Assembly (NCBI GenBank): GCA_013396635.1
Contig: WBMW01000423.1
Span: 654,059 to 718,058, forward strand
DNA: 64,000 bases
Source of the DNA: Penelope pileata
Taxonomy: Eukaryota > Chordata > Aves > Galliformes > Cracidae
Direction: 5' to 3'
The notes beneath the pieces are model-generated. The model saw nothing but the letters and a program-made list of their open reading frames with translations, did not search any database and was not told the origin of the DNA. Numbering within the stretch: the first letter of the stretch is position 1; each line of letters begins with the position of its first letter. Position numbers and translations under genes: made by a program. This document shows, piece by piece, positions 13,187 through 26,718 of this stretch.

Positions 13187-13299
13187 GTATGAGGGCTGCT
13201 CCAAAAGTAATGCTTCCTGTTTCATTATGTTGGCCCATGATGTCAGAGGCGGATCTTGGTGGTATGGCAGGAGACAAACTTACAGAGTAACCTACATAG
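13187..13299 (+). mobile_element. Mariner (Galluhop/Mariner1_GG-type) deletion remnant
   Basis: The left part, GAGGGCTGCTCCAAAAGTAATGC followed by TTCCTGTTTCATTATG and GATGTCAGAGGCGGATCTTGG, matches the left end of the larger mariner copy at 32358-32877 almost block for block. Similarity stops near 13280. The following GAGTAACCTACATA (13285-13298) resembles the last bases of the right terminal repeat of that same copy. The remnant is flanked by TA on both sides, as expected for mariner insertions. No transposase sequence is left. Confidence 0.75.
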
Positions 13300-13582
13300 A
13301 TAGGTCAGGTATAGATTTTTTCCATGTTTATAGTAAATAATTACAATTCATTTATTTCTACTAACATGCCTAGATGTAGAAGTCAAACCTTCTCATGTGA
13401 TTTTCCCAACAGATCTTTAAAAAAAAGTGTCATTCTCATTTCTAAGTTCTAAGCTGAGGCTACTGTAAGCAAAAGGTTTCACATCTTAGCTCAGTAATTT
13501 CATAACTGAGAGACCCTTTAATACACGAGTGGATAGCTTTCACTCTAGATATCTGTAAATGATAATTTTACTACCTTTAAAT

Positions 13583-13597
13583 TATATATATATATAT
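13583..13597. repeat. TA dinucleotide microsatellite
   Basis: About seven and a half uninterrupted TA units in an AT-rich context. Confidence 0.9.
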
Positions 13598-14096
13598 TAT
13601 GCATTACCTCCAAAATCTCTCTCAATGACAGTTTAATAGGAATAGTTCCTCTGACCTGTCTCCTGTAAACAAAAGTTCCAGCGTGAGAACATCCCTATAT
13701 TGTCCTGAGCACAGAAGTGAATGCTAATGCATCTAAAATTGGCTAGAGTCACTGAGATTAAAATAAGAACATGTTGTATCTTAGATTAATACAGACTACA
13801 TCTCAGCATCCTACTACTTGCTGGTTTGCAGCTTGTTCTCTTTGATCCAAATACCAAGTTTGAGATTAGATATTTAGATCTTCCATTGGATTTTTAGGGC
13901 AGAGAGTATTTTCCTGTGTATCTATCAGCAGCACATGGCATAGTAATGAGGCAAGCAAAATGACAAGATGAATCATGTGACCACATCTTCTGTCCTCAGA
14001 TACAGTGGTATAATTTCAGTGTAAAAGTAACTCCAGTGGAGTTTCTCCAAACTTTTATGGATATAATTAAGACCAAAGTTTAGCAGCACCCAAAAA

Positions 14097-14130
14097 AACC
14101 CAAAAACAAACAAAACAAAACGAACAAAAA
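14097..14130. repeat. AAAAC-rich simple repeat
   Basis: Irregular repeats of AAAC and AAAAC, with a few substitutions. Confidence 0.8.
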
Positions 14131-14331
14131 GACCCCATAGTCCTATAATGAATTCCAAACATTCAAATTCATCTCTATATTAATATGGTCATCATACACT
14201 TAAAAACAAAAGGTCACATAAATCTCATGTCCTATTTATTAATCCATCTGTAAAAAATAATCTAGGCACTGCTTTAAAATCAAACTACTTCCATACTTCC
14301 ACTTAATCCTATAGCTGAAGTCACAGTCAAC

Positions 14332-14355
14332 TGTACATACATCAGTGTATGTACA
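14332..14355. repeat. Short perfect inverted repeat
   Basis: Arms TGTACATAC (14332-14340) and GTATGTACA (14347-14355) are exact reverse complements around a six-base loop. Too short to assign a function. Confidence 0.85.
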
Positions 14356-17300
14356 TACAACATATCATACATCAATGTTGGAAAACGTGCTTGAGTATGA
14401 AGTTCTGCAGAAGACTTTAAGATGCAGGTTTTGAAGCTGCCAGGATACAAATGATACTTCTACATTATGTGCTCTAAGAAGCGTGCTACAGATCCAGGGA
14501 GAAAATTACAAAGGCTTGCATTTCCTAATAATATTAAATACAGCATTTGGGCTTTACAGAAGAAAAGGGTGTTCAGTAAGATAAAACCCTTTCTAAAGAA
14601 GGTGAAATACCTGCTTCCACATCTGAATATGAGGATGTAAACATGTTAAAAGTGAGCCATGTCTATACTGAACAGATACTGCTTTGGAGCAGTTTGAAAG
14701 CAAATTCCCCTATCGTCTCTACTTACCACTCAGTGGTTTTGCCCACAGAACAGATCTGGGATGCACAAACCATAAACTTCTTTCAGAAGAAACTAAAGTG
14801 AAAGGTTCTTCCATCCTCTAATTGGGTCCAAACCAATGACCCTTGGATACCTGGAACTATGTTCCACACCCCACACAGTGCAGATGTAGGGGCTTCAGCA
14901 CCCAATTCTTCCATTCCAATTCTTTCCATTCTTACTAAATGACTTGCCAATGTTGAGAAAGACTTACCCAGTCTGTCTCCTCAAGCTGTGTAGAACTAAA
15001 CATCAAATTCCAACATCGCTGCCTCATTTTAGCCATTACATGGCTGAAGATTTCGCTTAAAATTCATTCTAAATTGCACAGAATCAGGGATAAAGAGGAA
15101 ATAAGATCTTACATGGAACCTAATTCTTCAAAAATAAGATTTGTAAGCCCAATAGTAGCTGCAGGCTTTCTCCCTTGTAAGACCAGAACTTTGGCTGTGT
15201 CAAGGTGAGGATAATCTATGAAGTACATGCGATACTTTCTTCTTCCCCTCATCCTTTGCAACGCAAGTAGTGATAACAGAATACTGTCCCTCAAAGCACA
15301 CTTAATTCAATACTCCTTTTAAATCACAGCAGTTACACATCTTGCAGTACACAGAGCTCCACATACATTCAGCTGTAGCCCTTGGAGTCTGCACTATGAT
15401 CCTTTGCCAAAAATTATTTTAAGGCACATCTGAAACATATGTCAGCATTCAAGAGAGGTTTTTCTACAAGTTTCTCAATCACGGCATTAAAAAACTGCAT
15501 CCTCGTTCTTGTTTTTTTTTCCCCATTACTGTTTATATTTCCAAATTCTACCAATTAGATGGACTAAAAACAATTGTAATTTAAAATCTGATTGTTTAAA
15601 TTCAGTTTCATCTACAGTTGAAAGATCTTTCAAAATTCTGGAGTGAGAGTTAACCAAGTTTAGGTATTTTTCAGACAAATAAGCAGGGGATTAATTAAAT
15701 TTCCAATGTTTTTATTTGCTTGTTTTGAACCCAGATAATCTTTTGTTCTTTTCAGTTGACTTGCCTTCTAGCACTCACAAATTGAAAAATAGAAATCAAC
15801 ATCATTAGTATTCTTTGTACCTCAGCTATATATTAACACATTTTCCTCAGTGTGAGGACAGAATTTTTATATGTACCTTAAGGAGGATCATGCCTATAGT
15901 AGCACACAATATTTCTACAAGAGTTTTATCTGAGGTAGATGCAAGTAAGGGAGACTGATCATGCGTGACTATTTTATTATTGTACAGCATCTTTGGCAAT
16001 TAAAAAAAAATTTAACACATTTTATCACTGAAATAGGTAATTAGGGCCAGACCCACGTCCCACTGTAGTAGAAGGAAGTTTTTCCACTAATATCCATAAG
16101 AATCAAAGCATCAATTTTGTGTAGGAGGTTCTTAAAGGTTCTTGCTCGAAAAAGTCCTCTAAATTATTCCTTTTGTATTCATGCTCAAAGTTAGGAGTGA
16201 ATTTATCTTTAAAAAAAAAATTCTGTGGCTTTCCTAATTTGAGACACTTGGAACTTTCTGGCTAATTGGTAATTTTATATTATGGAATTTAAAACCCTAA
16301 ACCTATTCTGTCATGCTAGCTAGAAGTAGTCAACTCTGATTACTGCACTACCTCTGAGTACGCAGTATGAGGACAGCAAGAAGGAGGAGCTGACAAACTC
16401 CACACTCCTCTTTGGTAAGAAATGCAGCCAAGTCTGCTTTTCCACAACTGTTCATTCCTCTTGTCCTCAGGGGATGAAATCCCTTTCTTGCTCTCTTCAG
16501 AAACTGAAAAAAATCCCGCACACTAACAGTAGTGTTTGAACTTGATGGTTTTTCCTCACTTCTCATCAACTGTTCTATAAACATGTATGACATGGCGGTC
16601 CCTAGGTTTTTTTGGTTGGTTTTCATTTGTTTTGGAAAACAGTGTGCATATACAAATCTGGACAAATCAGAAATCAATGTACAAAGAATAGTAAACTGTT
16701 GTGCATGTAAAAAAATATATGAACTACATATAATGTGTTCTGAGTACTTCATCACAATATAAGATTAGCTGAAATAAAGACAACAGTCTTTGGACGTTTT
16801 TCCTAGAGACCAACAATTTGTCAGCACAAATGATATTACTGTTCAGTGGATGCTGAGTTTGAGATTTATCATTCTCCAATGGACAAAACAGACACGGTTA
16901 ATTCTCAGGATCTGGTCCTGAACCTAGGCACTCTATATTCCCTCTGCAATATACTGTCTTAGCCAACAGTGTTTATGGCTCTGTTTGTCATTTGCTTCTG
17001 AGCCTGAGCCTTTCGATCTTGGAGCTAAAGGAATCATCTCCGCCTGCAAGATCAAAGGCGCATATATTTCAATGCTATAAGTATTGAAATTTAGCACCAA
17101 AATTACTCTGATGTTTGTGAAGATAAACTGTCCTGGAAGTGGTTGGTTTCACGCAGGAACCAAAGGCTAGAATAACTCAATCTAAGCATTCAGCCTGAAG
17201 CCTCACCACCACTAAGATTGCTAAGCACAAGGGTGATACAGATGTGACAGTTACTGTCCTTAAAACACCACTCCTTATACAAACATTTACAGTGTTTAAT

Positions 17301-18361
17301 ATTTGTCATTCCAGTACTGTACAACTCTAAAGTGTTTATTAGAGATAAAAAGTAGAAGTTATATCATAGATTAAAAAAAAAAGGATGACTTTCACACCCA
17401 CAGGAGGAGCCAGTGTTTCAAAAGATATTTACAGGACTCACTTTTCTGTAGTGCATGAGAGTTCTTATAAATATTAAGTAATACTTCAACACAGTCCCCT
17501 GGGAACTAGGATGTCAGCAAAACGAGCAACTGTCTTCCTTCGTCATTTTCCCCAAGAAAAATCATGACAGACAAAATTCACACAAGAATTCTGTCAGTCA
17601 GGGACTAAAACAATTTTCTTGAATCTCAGCCCAACATCTCAATTGAAATGTCGTCCTTATAAACTCACTAATTCCCAAAATGCAAGACAGTCCTTTGCAT
17701 GGGCTTCTCTTTATTAAGCAGAACAAAGTAAAACCCGTCTCACTGCTGTTGCCAAAAACAGCAGATCCTGCCCATCATTATCAGAAGGTGCAGATATAAA
17801 AGAATAAGAACACAACAAGGAAAGAAGTAACTCCAGGGCATGATCTGGAATGCCTTCTCTAACTAATCCAGATTGAAAAGGGGTTAAAAATAAAACTAAT
17901 ATCATATAAAGTCAGGACATTTCATCCTCTGAGCTCTTTGAGTATGTGTGTGGCCACAGGCAGATCAACTGAAAGTATCTATAAGTGTTTTCCACTGTTG
18001 ATAGTGCCCTTTTCTAGTGCTATTCAAATCCTTTAAGTTTCCATGGTTTGGCTAATCCTATTTCTTTTTAAATCACACTAAGACCCTCTATATGTATTAA
18101 GAATATTGATAAGAATAAATATACACCTTGCAAAGAGAACAGAATGTGTCTCCTATATGAGGAGAAACGAGCTGGCTAGAATCCATCAGAGCATCATTTA
18201 CTCTTGGTACACAGTAGCAAAAGACATGGTGAAAGGATTGGGCAGCCTTCAAAACATTTCCCAAGTCCACTGCTACAGCTTGTGGTTCTGCTAGGCCCCA
18301 TCACACGGCTAGGGAACAAACATTGCACAATACCATTTTTCCAGATCTTTGACACCAGGCC

Positions 18362-18380
18362 TTTTTTTTTTTTTTTTTTT
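18362..18380. repeat. T homopolymer, 19 bases
   Basis: An uninterrupted run of 19 T, which is an A tract on the minus strand. Confidence 0.9.
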
Positions 18381-18636
18381 ACCCAGCAGAAGCCTTCAAA
18401 TGCCACTGTTGCCAATGACTGAAAAAATTACAAAACACAGAACACTTGGTTTTATTGTGAATGTGCTAAGAGGCTTCAACTACAGTGAGCTTTGCTTGCC
18501 CTGCCGTAGTATGCCAAAGCCATACACTGCTGCAAGCTGAATATCTCTAATTCATTATTTTTACATGTAACAGAGCTTTTGCGAACAGAAAATATCTGGA
18601 GTTTGAAAGTTGGTATGCTGCACTCCACGTTACAAC

Positions 18637-18659
18637 TTTTTTTTTTTTTTTTTTTTTTT
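18637..18659. repeat. T homopolymer, 23 bases
   Basis: An uninterrupted run of 23 T, the longest homopolymer in the window. Read on the minus strand it is an A23 tract following sequence from about 18990 down to 18660. No AATAAA lies in the 35 bases before it on that strand. Confidence 0.9.
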
Positions 18660-19590
18660 ACTTTCAGTGAACTTAAAGTTGTGTTCAATGACTTGTGTAA
18701 GGTTCACCAGTAGCCATAAAATACTTTCTTCAGCAACAAGGCAGTACAACTGCCATCCAGAGCAACACAACAACATTTTTGAACCCTAACATATACGGGC
18801 TGTATTCGGACCCACTACATCCATCAGCCTGTGATCAGTCCATTCTTGGCAATTCTGCTGAGGCCTAAAAACAACAGAAATCAGTGCAGCTAAGACGATA
18901 AATTTTAATATAGCAGATGCTTCTTCACCAAGTAATGGTATCACTAATTCTCTCCACAGTGGCCAATTTTCCACCTGCTAGCAAATTAATGTATGGCCAC
19001 TACTAGGACTGAATTTATTTGAGAAGACTACAGATAAAGATAGCCATACTCCATTTTCAAATTCTAAACTCTCTAAGTTTAGAGAAAGTCTGCCTCTTTC
19101 AGAGGCAGTCTTTAGCCTCATAAAGTCTGATGTTTCATCTGCTGGAAAGCTCTGGCCTTGTGTATATACATACACACAATTGGAGTGTGTAGCCCAACCT
19201 GCTATTAACTTCTCAAATGTTGTGAAAATTTTCCTAGAGATTATTTTTCCCTCCTAGACCATAAAAAGCACTTTTAGGTCCATGTAATGGATACGTTTCC
19301 ACAGCTCTATTCAAACCAATGTTATTTTTGTACCTTTCAAGATTATAGACCTTTCTCTTCTGTACCACAAATCATCACAGGGAAGTTTAATACAGTATGC
19401 CAGGACAGGCCTATACAGTTATCTCTTAAATCAGTAGCACTGTTGCCTTCACTTTGTAGTGCTGTGCCTGCTAAGTTCAAACAACGACAGTAAAATACAA
19501 GTGCTACTGAAAGTGTCCCTCCCAAAAGAAACATCATGAACACTGCACTGACTAATGCAAAGTCAGTGTTCTATTAATAATTGCTGGTAT

Positions 19591-19620
19591 CAAAAAACAA
19601 AACAAAACAAAACAAAAACA
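19591..19620. repeat. AAAAC microsatellite
   Basis: About five CAAAA units in tandem. Confidence 0.9.
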
Positions 19621-22028
19621 CAAGCTTTTCTTCAGTATGGCCTACTGTAACTGCTGTATGGGATGTCATTATGACTTGAGAAAACAGCATTTGAAGCCAC
19701 ACTTCATGTCACCAGAGTTATGTCTCTTCAAATTTAGGTATCCTGATTCTTGAAATTACAGCCAAGAATGCTAAGAATTCTAACATGGATAGTAAACTCT
19801 TCCTGTATTGTAGTTCTCCACGGGTTCAGTTCTTAGTCTGAAATAAATGTTATTAATACAAAGGAAAGTAAATCTTCAGAAGGCTTGAAATGGATCATCT
19901 GAGCCTATTCTTATGTCCTTAGTTAAATAGAATTAAGACATCCAGCACCTCTCATAAGACATTGCATCATTATCCTAAAGAATCAAGAACTTATTTATAA
20001 ACTGAAGCTAAATATCTCCTGGGTAGAAATACTGGTTAGGTGTACATACTACAAAAAAGCTGCTGAAGAGAGGTCCAGTTACATGTGGAATAAACTAAAT
20101 TTACACTAACTAGAAGGAAGACTATCCAGAAAAGACTACTGCCAACTACTTGATAGGGAGGCAGTTGGGATTAAGACAACATATACTAAGCAAGCATTTT
20201 TGTAACTTACACACATGATGAGTGGAACAAAGATGAACTCGGAATTAGTTCAATTGAATAATTATCTTCAATATCCTTTGAACTCAGCGTATTTGGAAAA
20301 GAGTCATGATTTCAGAATCCCTAGGAGGAATCAAGTGGAGGGTGATTTACAACTCTGTTTTCATGGAAATTATTTGTTAGAATTTACAGTATCGTATTAT
20401 TTTTCCCCGAGAAAAGGAATAAGGATGTGTCTAATTAACTAGGGAAATAAACCAATGTGCTAATTAACGATCTACTGTTAATTTATGGCCTGAAACCCAC
20501 TGTTATTGGAGATAACACAAAACCTGTCTCCTTTTTAAGTTCAGGTTGCAGAATCACATTTTCTTGTCTTTTGCCAAGCTTTAATGATTTTAATAGATTT
20601 CTAAAACAAGAGAAAGACCTACCCACTACAAAAGGGATGAGAGTGAGGTGTTTTCCACGCTCTAGGTATACAGCATTCTACTTTATTCAGATTCATTTTC
20701 CTGTTACTAAGTTGCTAGTCTAAAATGATGTGGGGCAAAATAAGTAAGTCAGATGTAAGACATTTGTTCTAAACAGAGAGGAGTAAGATAGCAAAATCTG
20801 TGCCAACAGTTGAGGAGATGTTTTTCCTCAGAGGCAAGAAGTGTTAACGCTGCTGCCTTGAAGAAGTTTAGAAGTAGTCAGAAGTAGAGGTTAAACAATA
20901 AATATTCACTAAGTGAATAATACTTGAATAATACTTGCTTTGAAAACATTTCAGACACTCTAATCAGCTCCTAGCCTCAGGCTCCCAAAGGAGAAGGACA
21001 CAGAAGCGCCTACGATTTCCTTTAACACAGAAGGCCAAATGGGACGGCTATTCTCTGTGCCTAAGTCTAGCCCAAGAGAAATCACAATGCTTCACCTACA
21101 GAGATATGATGTTAGCTAACCTCTCACCTGAAGGCTGCAATCAAGAGAAGCTGAAAACTGAAGGGCACTGCCACTGCTGCCCCAACCTGCGCTAGCCTGG
21201 AAATCCAATTGAGAGCTCACTGAACGAGAGGGCAACTCTGAGACTAATGCAGCTCGGGGCTGGAAAGTGTCCTTTTGGGGAACGGAGGAGAGAGATCCAG
21301 GTGTCATGTGGGATATGCCGCTTAATCTGTGATGTAATCCTACAACTAGAATAACACAATTCTAAGAGAGCTAAACTTTCAACTTCTTTCTCTTAACAGG
21401 ACTATTCTTTCAGAGCTTTCAGCAAGTCACAGTGGTGAAAATGAACAAAACCAATACTATCCAGTGGCAATCAAATTCAGAGATGGAAGGGAAAAAAATA
21501 AGAATAACCCAAGAAGAAGGAATTCTTTCTTCTAGAGATTATTAGTGCACTGTCCATCAAATCTAAAAGCTTTTTAATCTGAAGGTTACTCTACTCAATA
21601 ACACAGAAGTTACTTTTTCTAAAGCCACTTAAAAATAAGAATTAACTATTTCAACATACCATGAATATGTTATAGAATAAAAAATAATGCAATAGGAACA
21701 TACAAGATTCCAAAACGCACAATTTCATTCTATTCCAGTGAAGACTTCACAACTTTTCATGAAGCAAGTAATTTTTTTTCTTTGTTTTCAAATATGTGCA
21801 TTAGTTTAAAAGTGGCCTAGGCAGAAAACATTTAAAAATATTGAGAAGAAACACTCAAAAAGCAGTAAGCTCCACTCAGTTATTTGAAAAGCTTCTGCAT
21901 TAAAATTAATTTTGGCAAACATTTATGATCCTGATAGGCAGAAGTACAACTCCATTATAAATATACGGCACACAATGTCTAGTTATCATCTTGTACAGTT
22001 TCTTTTCAAGTGGCACCTTGGAAACTCC

Positions 22029-22105
22029 ATAGAATCATAGAAACACACGGTTGGAAAGGACCTACAAGATCCATCTTACCTACACCAACTAAGCACGACA
22101 CACCT
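22029..22105 (-). mobile_element. CR1 3'-end fragment, minus strand
   Basis: Starts CATAGAATCATAGAAACAC, then GGTTGGAAAGGACCTACAAG and ATCCATCTTACCTACACCAAC, which is the reversed CR1 3' terminus with two copies of the tail unit. It continues weakly into GACACACCTTCAC (CR1 has a similar GACACCTTCCAC at this point). The body beyond about 22105 is not recognisable. This copy and the one at 11716 share the unusual GGACCTACAAGATC wording, which suggests a related subfamily. Confidence 0.85.
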
Positions 22106-23127
22106 TCACTTGTCTACGAAAGCACTTTTATTACCACAGAATGAGAGAGATTTAAACCACATCTGGCAAAAGCAACTGGCGATGCTTGTCCCATTTATAG
22201 TAGCAGATGGTGACACCATAGATGAGAATGCATTTGGCAGGACAAAGAGTCATCTGTCCAGCTATTGAAGCTGCACCATTAGTGGCAAGCAAAATCCAGT
22301 TTGATTATATGAAGTGAAATCAAAATAGATAATGTTGGAGAATGTTCTTACGGCTGGACTTAATGAATATGAGAGTAATTTTCCTGTCTAAAATTCTCAA
22401 CAGTGCCCTATAATCTCTTCTTTTCCTCAAGATACAGTTTTCCCTTTTGCAGTTTATTTGCTGTGTAAATGATAGGCTCAGATGTTCATTCTCACCCTTT
22501 TATTTCCTTTGCAGTAATTTATAAAGGCCTCGATTTATCAGACTGACTTTGTTCAATACAGGCACCATGCTTGCATTAAGCTTCACAGTGCAATTATTTC
22601 TGCAATCTGCTGCCAGTACTGCCATCACACCTGCAGCCATTATAATACACAAATTTTAGTATAACAGAGATTATAGGCCCCATGCAATCAACAGAATAGT
22701 TTCCTTACAGAACAGTAAAGTATGATCAAATGGAAGTAGTGGAAGAAACTCCTTACCTCTATAGGTATGACTGAGTTGTACTTAATTTCATGTGAAAATC
22801 ATTACTTCTGGAAACAACAATTACCATATGAAAGTAAAATTGAAACTTATCCTGTTTGCATTCAAATACTATATGCATTCTGAATCATCTTCACTGTATT
22901 AAATGGGTATTAAATGGGAAGTACACTTGTCAGCGAGATAATTAGAAGTTCCATGAACACAAAGCATGCAAAAGTTAGAAGCACCATACCTTCAATTCTA
23001 CACTAAAAAACAAATAAACAAAAAAACCCCACAACCATAGACCATCTGAAAACAAGAGTAAAAGCTATACATGTGCAAGTTTATAACAAGAACTTCTCTC
23101 TTGATAGCACCTGTGCCTCTGTTTTCT

Positions 23128-23240
23128 TGTTATTTCCCTCTCTCTTTCCCTGTCTTGCAATTTGCTCCCTCAGCTCCCTAAATCACTCCCTCCGCTCCAA
23201 CAGTCCAGCTGCCTCTGATACCTTCTCTCTGGATTGCTTC
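23128..23240 (+). repeat. Pyrimidine-rich tract
   Basis: Strong C/T bias over more than 100 bases, including CCCTCTCTCTTTCCCTG and CTCCCTCAGCTCCC, ending in GCTTCCAG. Overlapping open frames on both strands reflect this biased composition. No gene is called. Confidence 0.6.
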
Positions 23241-26200
23241 CAGGTGAAGGTGGCAATAAAATACTTACAAAAAGTATGCTTAAGCACAGCTCTATTAAAC
23301 AGCAGATCTTTTGTAGTGTAACATGAGTAGAGCCAAACCCAAGCCCGTTCCCAAAATGCAAAGTATGAGCAAGAAAGTACAAATTCCCAGCTATTATCCA
23401 ATTTTACTGGTTTCAGATTTGTGTTAAAGTTCAATCTGGAAGAGACTACCACTTAAGAATTTGCTTTTTATAACCACTGCATGACTAGCACTGCACTGGT
23501 AGGCTAGATTGCTGCTATTCCTTGTCAAAATCTCCTCAGTATACTTCATGAAGAAAGAATGTAAGAACATTTTGCAATGCTGTTATAGTTTAGGCACATG
23601 CCTCAGTTTTTTCTGCTTTTTTTTGGGTAGCATTTCTAAGACAAGTGACTGTGTTGAAATTATTATATTAAAATTAAGATAAATGTGGACACTTACATGT
23701 CCTGTTTGATGTCATGTACAATCAGTTCTTAGAAACAGAGTGAAACTCTCCCACTCATAAAAGCATATCTTGGCAGTGAATGAAACATTCCCCTCTTCCC
23801 ACACATGCGCAACTGGACATTGACTTTCAAAATCAGGAACACTCCCTGCAACAAGGATCAAAGGAATCATGTGAAGAAAAATGCAGAAGATGGAATGGAA
23901 GATATTCTTCATGAATTTCAGAGAGAAACATGAGTGCTCCATCACCCTCTTTCTGAAAGGACTCTATTTGGGCACTCAGAACAAACAACTTTGACCTTCT
24001 ATGACTGAGAACAGTAATTGTTGGTTTGATTTTAGAAAAACTACTTTGTCTACCTTTAACTCATCACTAGCTGTCTGACCTTCCTTATAAAGCTGTCTCC
24101 ACACATCTGCCAGTGAGATCTAGACCATCTGAAACGGAGACAAACAAGGGGACAAGCCTACAGATTCAGTCTCAGTGACAGAGGAGCCAGGGTAATGAAG
24201 CATTCCTAAGAAGCTGTGCCAACACTGACCTCAAGAAATATCTATCTGGAAAGGGTACATGAAATGTAAAAAATCCTCAGCAGAAATCTGGAACTCTTGG
24301 AAGTCATATAATTACAAATCAGAGGCCAAATAGTGGAGCTGGGGATTCCAGAAATACGTGTTAAACCTGATTCCATCAGGTTTCAAAACCACATCTTTTT
24401 TGTTTCATCTTGCACTGCAGAATCTTGAGTTACACAGCTGACTTAACACAAAGACAAACTACTAATCCATTGTTTATTTCTGCCTTTGAAAAATTGAAAA
24501 AATGGCTTAATTGTAGGGTCATGCTTTGCTTACTGGGAAGTTCATTATTTCATACAGATACATGTTTTTTCTGTTTTTGTTCACAGAATGCATAAAATAT
24601 GCATAAGCCCGAAGTGCCTAAACACGTTTGTTAGATAATATAATACTAATCAGCCTTCTTATGAGCAGCTAGAAACCTAGCAGGATTTCCAGGTGAACAC
24701 CCAATACAGCCAAATGAGAAATCAATACTGCCCAACAGCATATTTTGCAGGGTAAGTGCTGCTTGCACTCCTGCCCCCATGTACGTAGCTTAACATAGTT
24801 ATAGCACCCAAGTAGACAATGTCCCACCTGAAATTGTAGCAAAGACCATGTCGTGCAAGCAAGCTAAAATGTCAGCCCAGTCAGATATTTGATTGCATGT
24901 AATCAATAGAAAGATAGAGCTCAATTTCCTATGCAGCAAACAAGATATTCTTGATAAACTTGAATATGCACTTGAACATCAGTTGACACAGATACAATAG
25001 CTTATTAAAACGAACCACAGCTCCACAATTTAAAATAGGAATAGTTGTAATTTTAAAGCCAAAACCAGTATGCTATAGTTCTAGAAGAAATACTTCTGGA
25101 AAACAGCATAGCTAGAAATAGAACTACATACATTATATATTAGGACATCATTGATCAAAGTCTGTTTCTGCACAAAATGGTTTGTCAGATGGAAGAGGAC
25201 TGCAGTAGTATGAAGCTATTGGTTTTAGCTGATGCTCTTTTCCCTAGCCTATACGACAGATATCTGATGAGTTCGTCTTGAGACTTGGTGTGCATTCCAC
25301 TGGGAAACCTACAAAATTCAGCCATCTCCAGCCTAAGTGTTGAGAGGCATTTCTCACTGTTTCACAGTCCCAACAGAGGCAGCTGTCTCTTGCTACTCTG
25401 CACTAACTGAAAGCATCCCAGGCTGGAGCAATGAAGGAAATGCTTATTCAGTACTGAACTCACTGCTTGTAGATTAGGAGGTTTTCCTGCTTTCACACAG
25501 GGCAGCACGAAGCGGACAGACTGGCTCTCTCACGAGCTACACTCTCTGCAAAATTATGAGACTGTTAAAAAATACAAAAGGCCTTTAAAAATGTCTTCTA
25601 TTTTTTGTTTGTCTGAAGTTATTTTTCTTAATGCCCCCTCCCCACTGACAATATACATAACAATTATGGTACTGAAATCCTCATAGCTATAAACTGAGTA
25701 GATACATTTTTGACCCTCACTACAGACAACTTGACATAAATCCCAATATAGATTAAAGCACATACATGCACTTGTACGAACCATATACAACCAGGGATAG
25801 TTTTTCCCAGAAATCTTAACTGCTGCCTTTGTCACAATCTATTACATGTCAGTCCTCATTCAACAGTAATGTATGTGTATTCAAAATCTATATAAGTTCT
25901 GCACTCATATCAACAGCTTTGTATTGTCAGTTGCAGGCAGGCAGCTAACAGCAGCCCTGCCACTTCTCCTGCCTCTCATCACTCCTGATGTGAACTCATG
26001 CTTTCCCATTGCAGTCTGCCCTACATAGGTTTTTCATACAGTTTTCAGGCACTCATCTTACTTTAACTCTGGGAAAAGACATTTTCAGGCAGGGTTTCCC
26101 TCTTCTGGGGTTTTCATGGGGGCAACTTCATCAAGGTAATTCCTTTTTCAGAGGTTACTGTTACATGCCTAGAAGAAAAGGCTGTGAAAGAGGGAGGATC

Positions 26201-26677
26201 TGATGGACAGACTTATTTTTTTTCTCCGCAGGAAGGACAGTGAGAGGAGAACTCAAACTTTCAGACTTGCTAAACTATTTGTGCTCTAGTCTGAAAAAAA
26301 GCTATGGAAGCTTCAGAAAATAAAATCAAAGAACAGTGCCAGTTTTCTTAATAGCTTGGATAAACAGTTTCTCTTTCTCAGTGGACAACCAGTTGGGAAA
26401 CACAGCCTCCCACAGCTTCGGACCCCTGCAAAACTACTACATCAAAGGCTGGAATCACACTTAATACATTGGGACACCTCACCTGGGACAGCTCCCCTTC
26501 AAAGCAAGAAGATCGGATAACTTTGCAAATGAAGATCTCACATGATAAGGAATGATTAATCTATGTCCTCAAAAAAGCTCTAGTATGCATGAGTTTAGGA
26601 ACATCCAGACTGTAATGCTCCTTTTTGTGACATACCATAAGGGTGGGCGAATATAGTCCCAAACTAAAAACACAGGG

Positions 26678-26718
26678 TTTTTGTTTGTTTGTTTTATTTT
26701 TGTTTTGTTTTGTTTTTT
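26678..26718. repeat. GTTT / GTTTT simple repeat
   Basis: Tandem GTTT units grading into GTTTT units. Confidence 0.9.

Larger units (their letters stand above)
13300..22028. other. Unique AT-rich noncoding DNA with simple repeats
   Basis: Nearly 9 kb with no recognised gene or transposon. It holds a TA dinucleotide tract, two AAAAC-type repeats, two T homopolymers and a short hairpin (14332-14355). The longest frame is 135 codons on the minus strand (16348-16755), with no recognisable domain. A minus-strand frame of 62 codons (18786-18974) sits upstream (in its own direction) of an A23 tract and is discussed as a finding. Confidence 0.6.

Noticed and set aside
16348..16755. Minus-strand open frame of 135 codons
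   Set aside because: It has a plausible-looking C-terminal stretch (DFFQFLKRARKGF) but no family match I can name, and a second frame overlaps on the plus strand. Without transcript evidence it is indistinguishable from chance.
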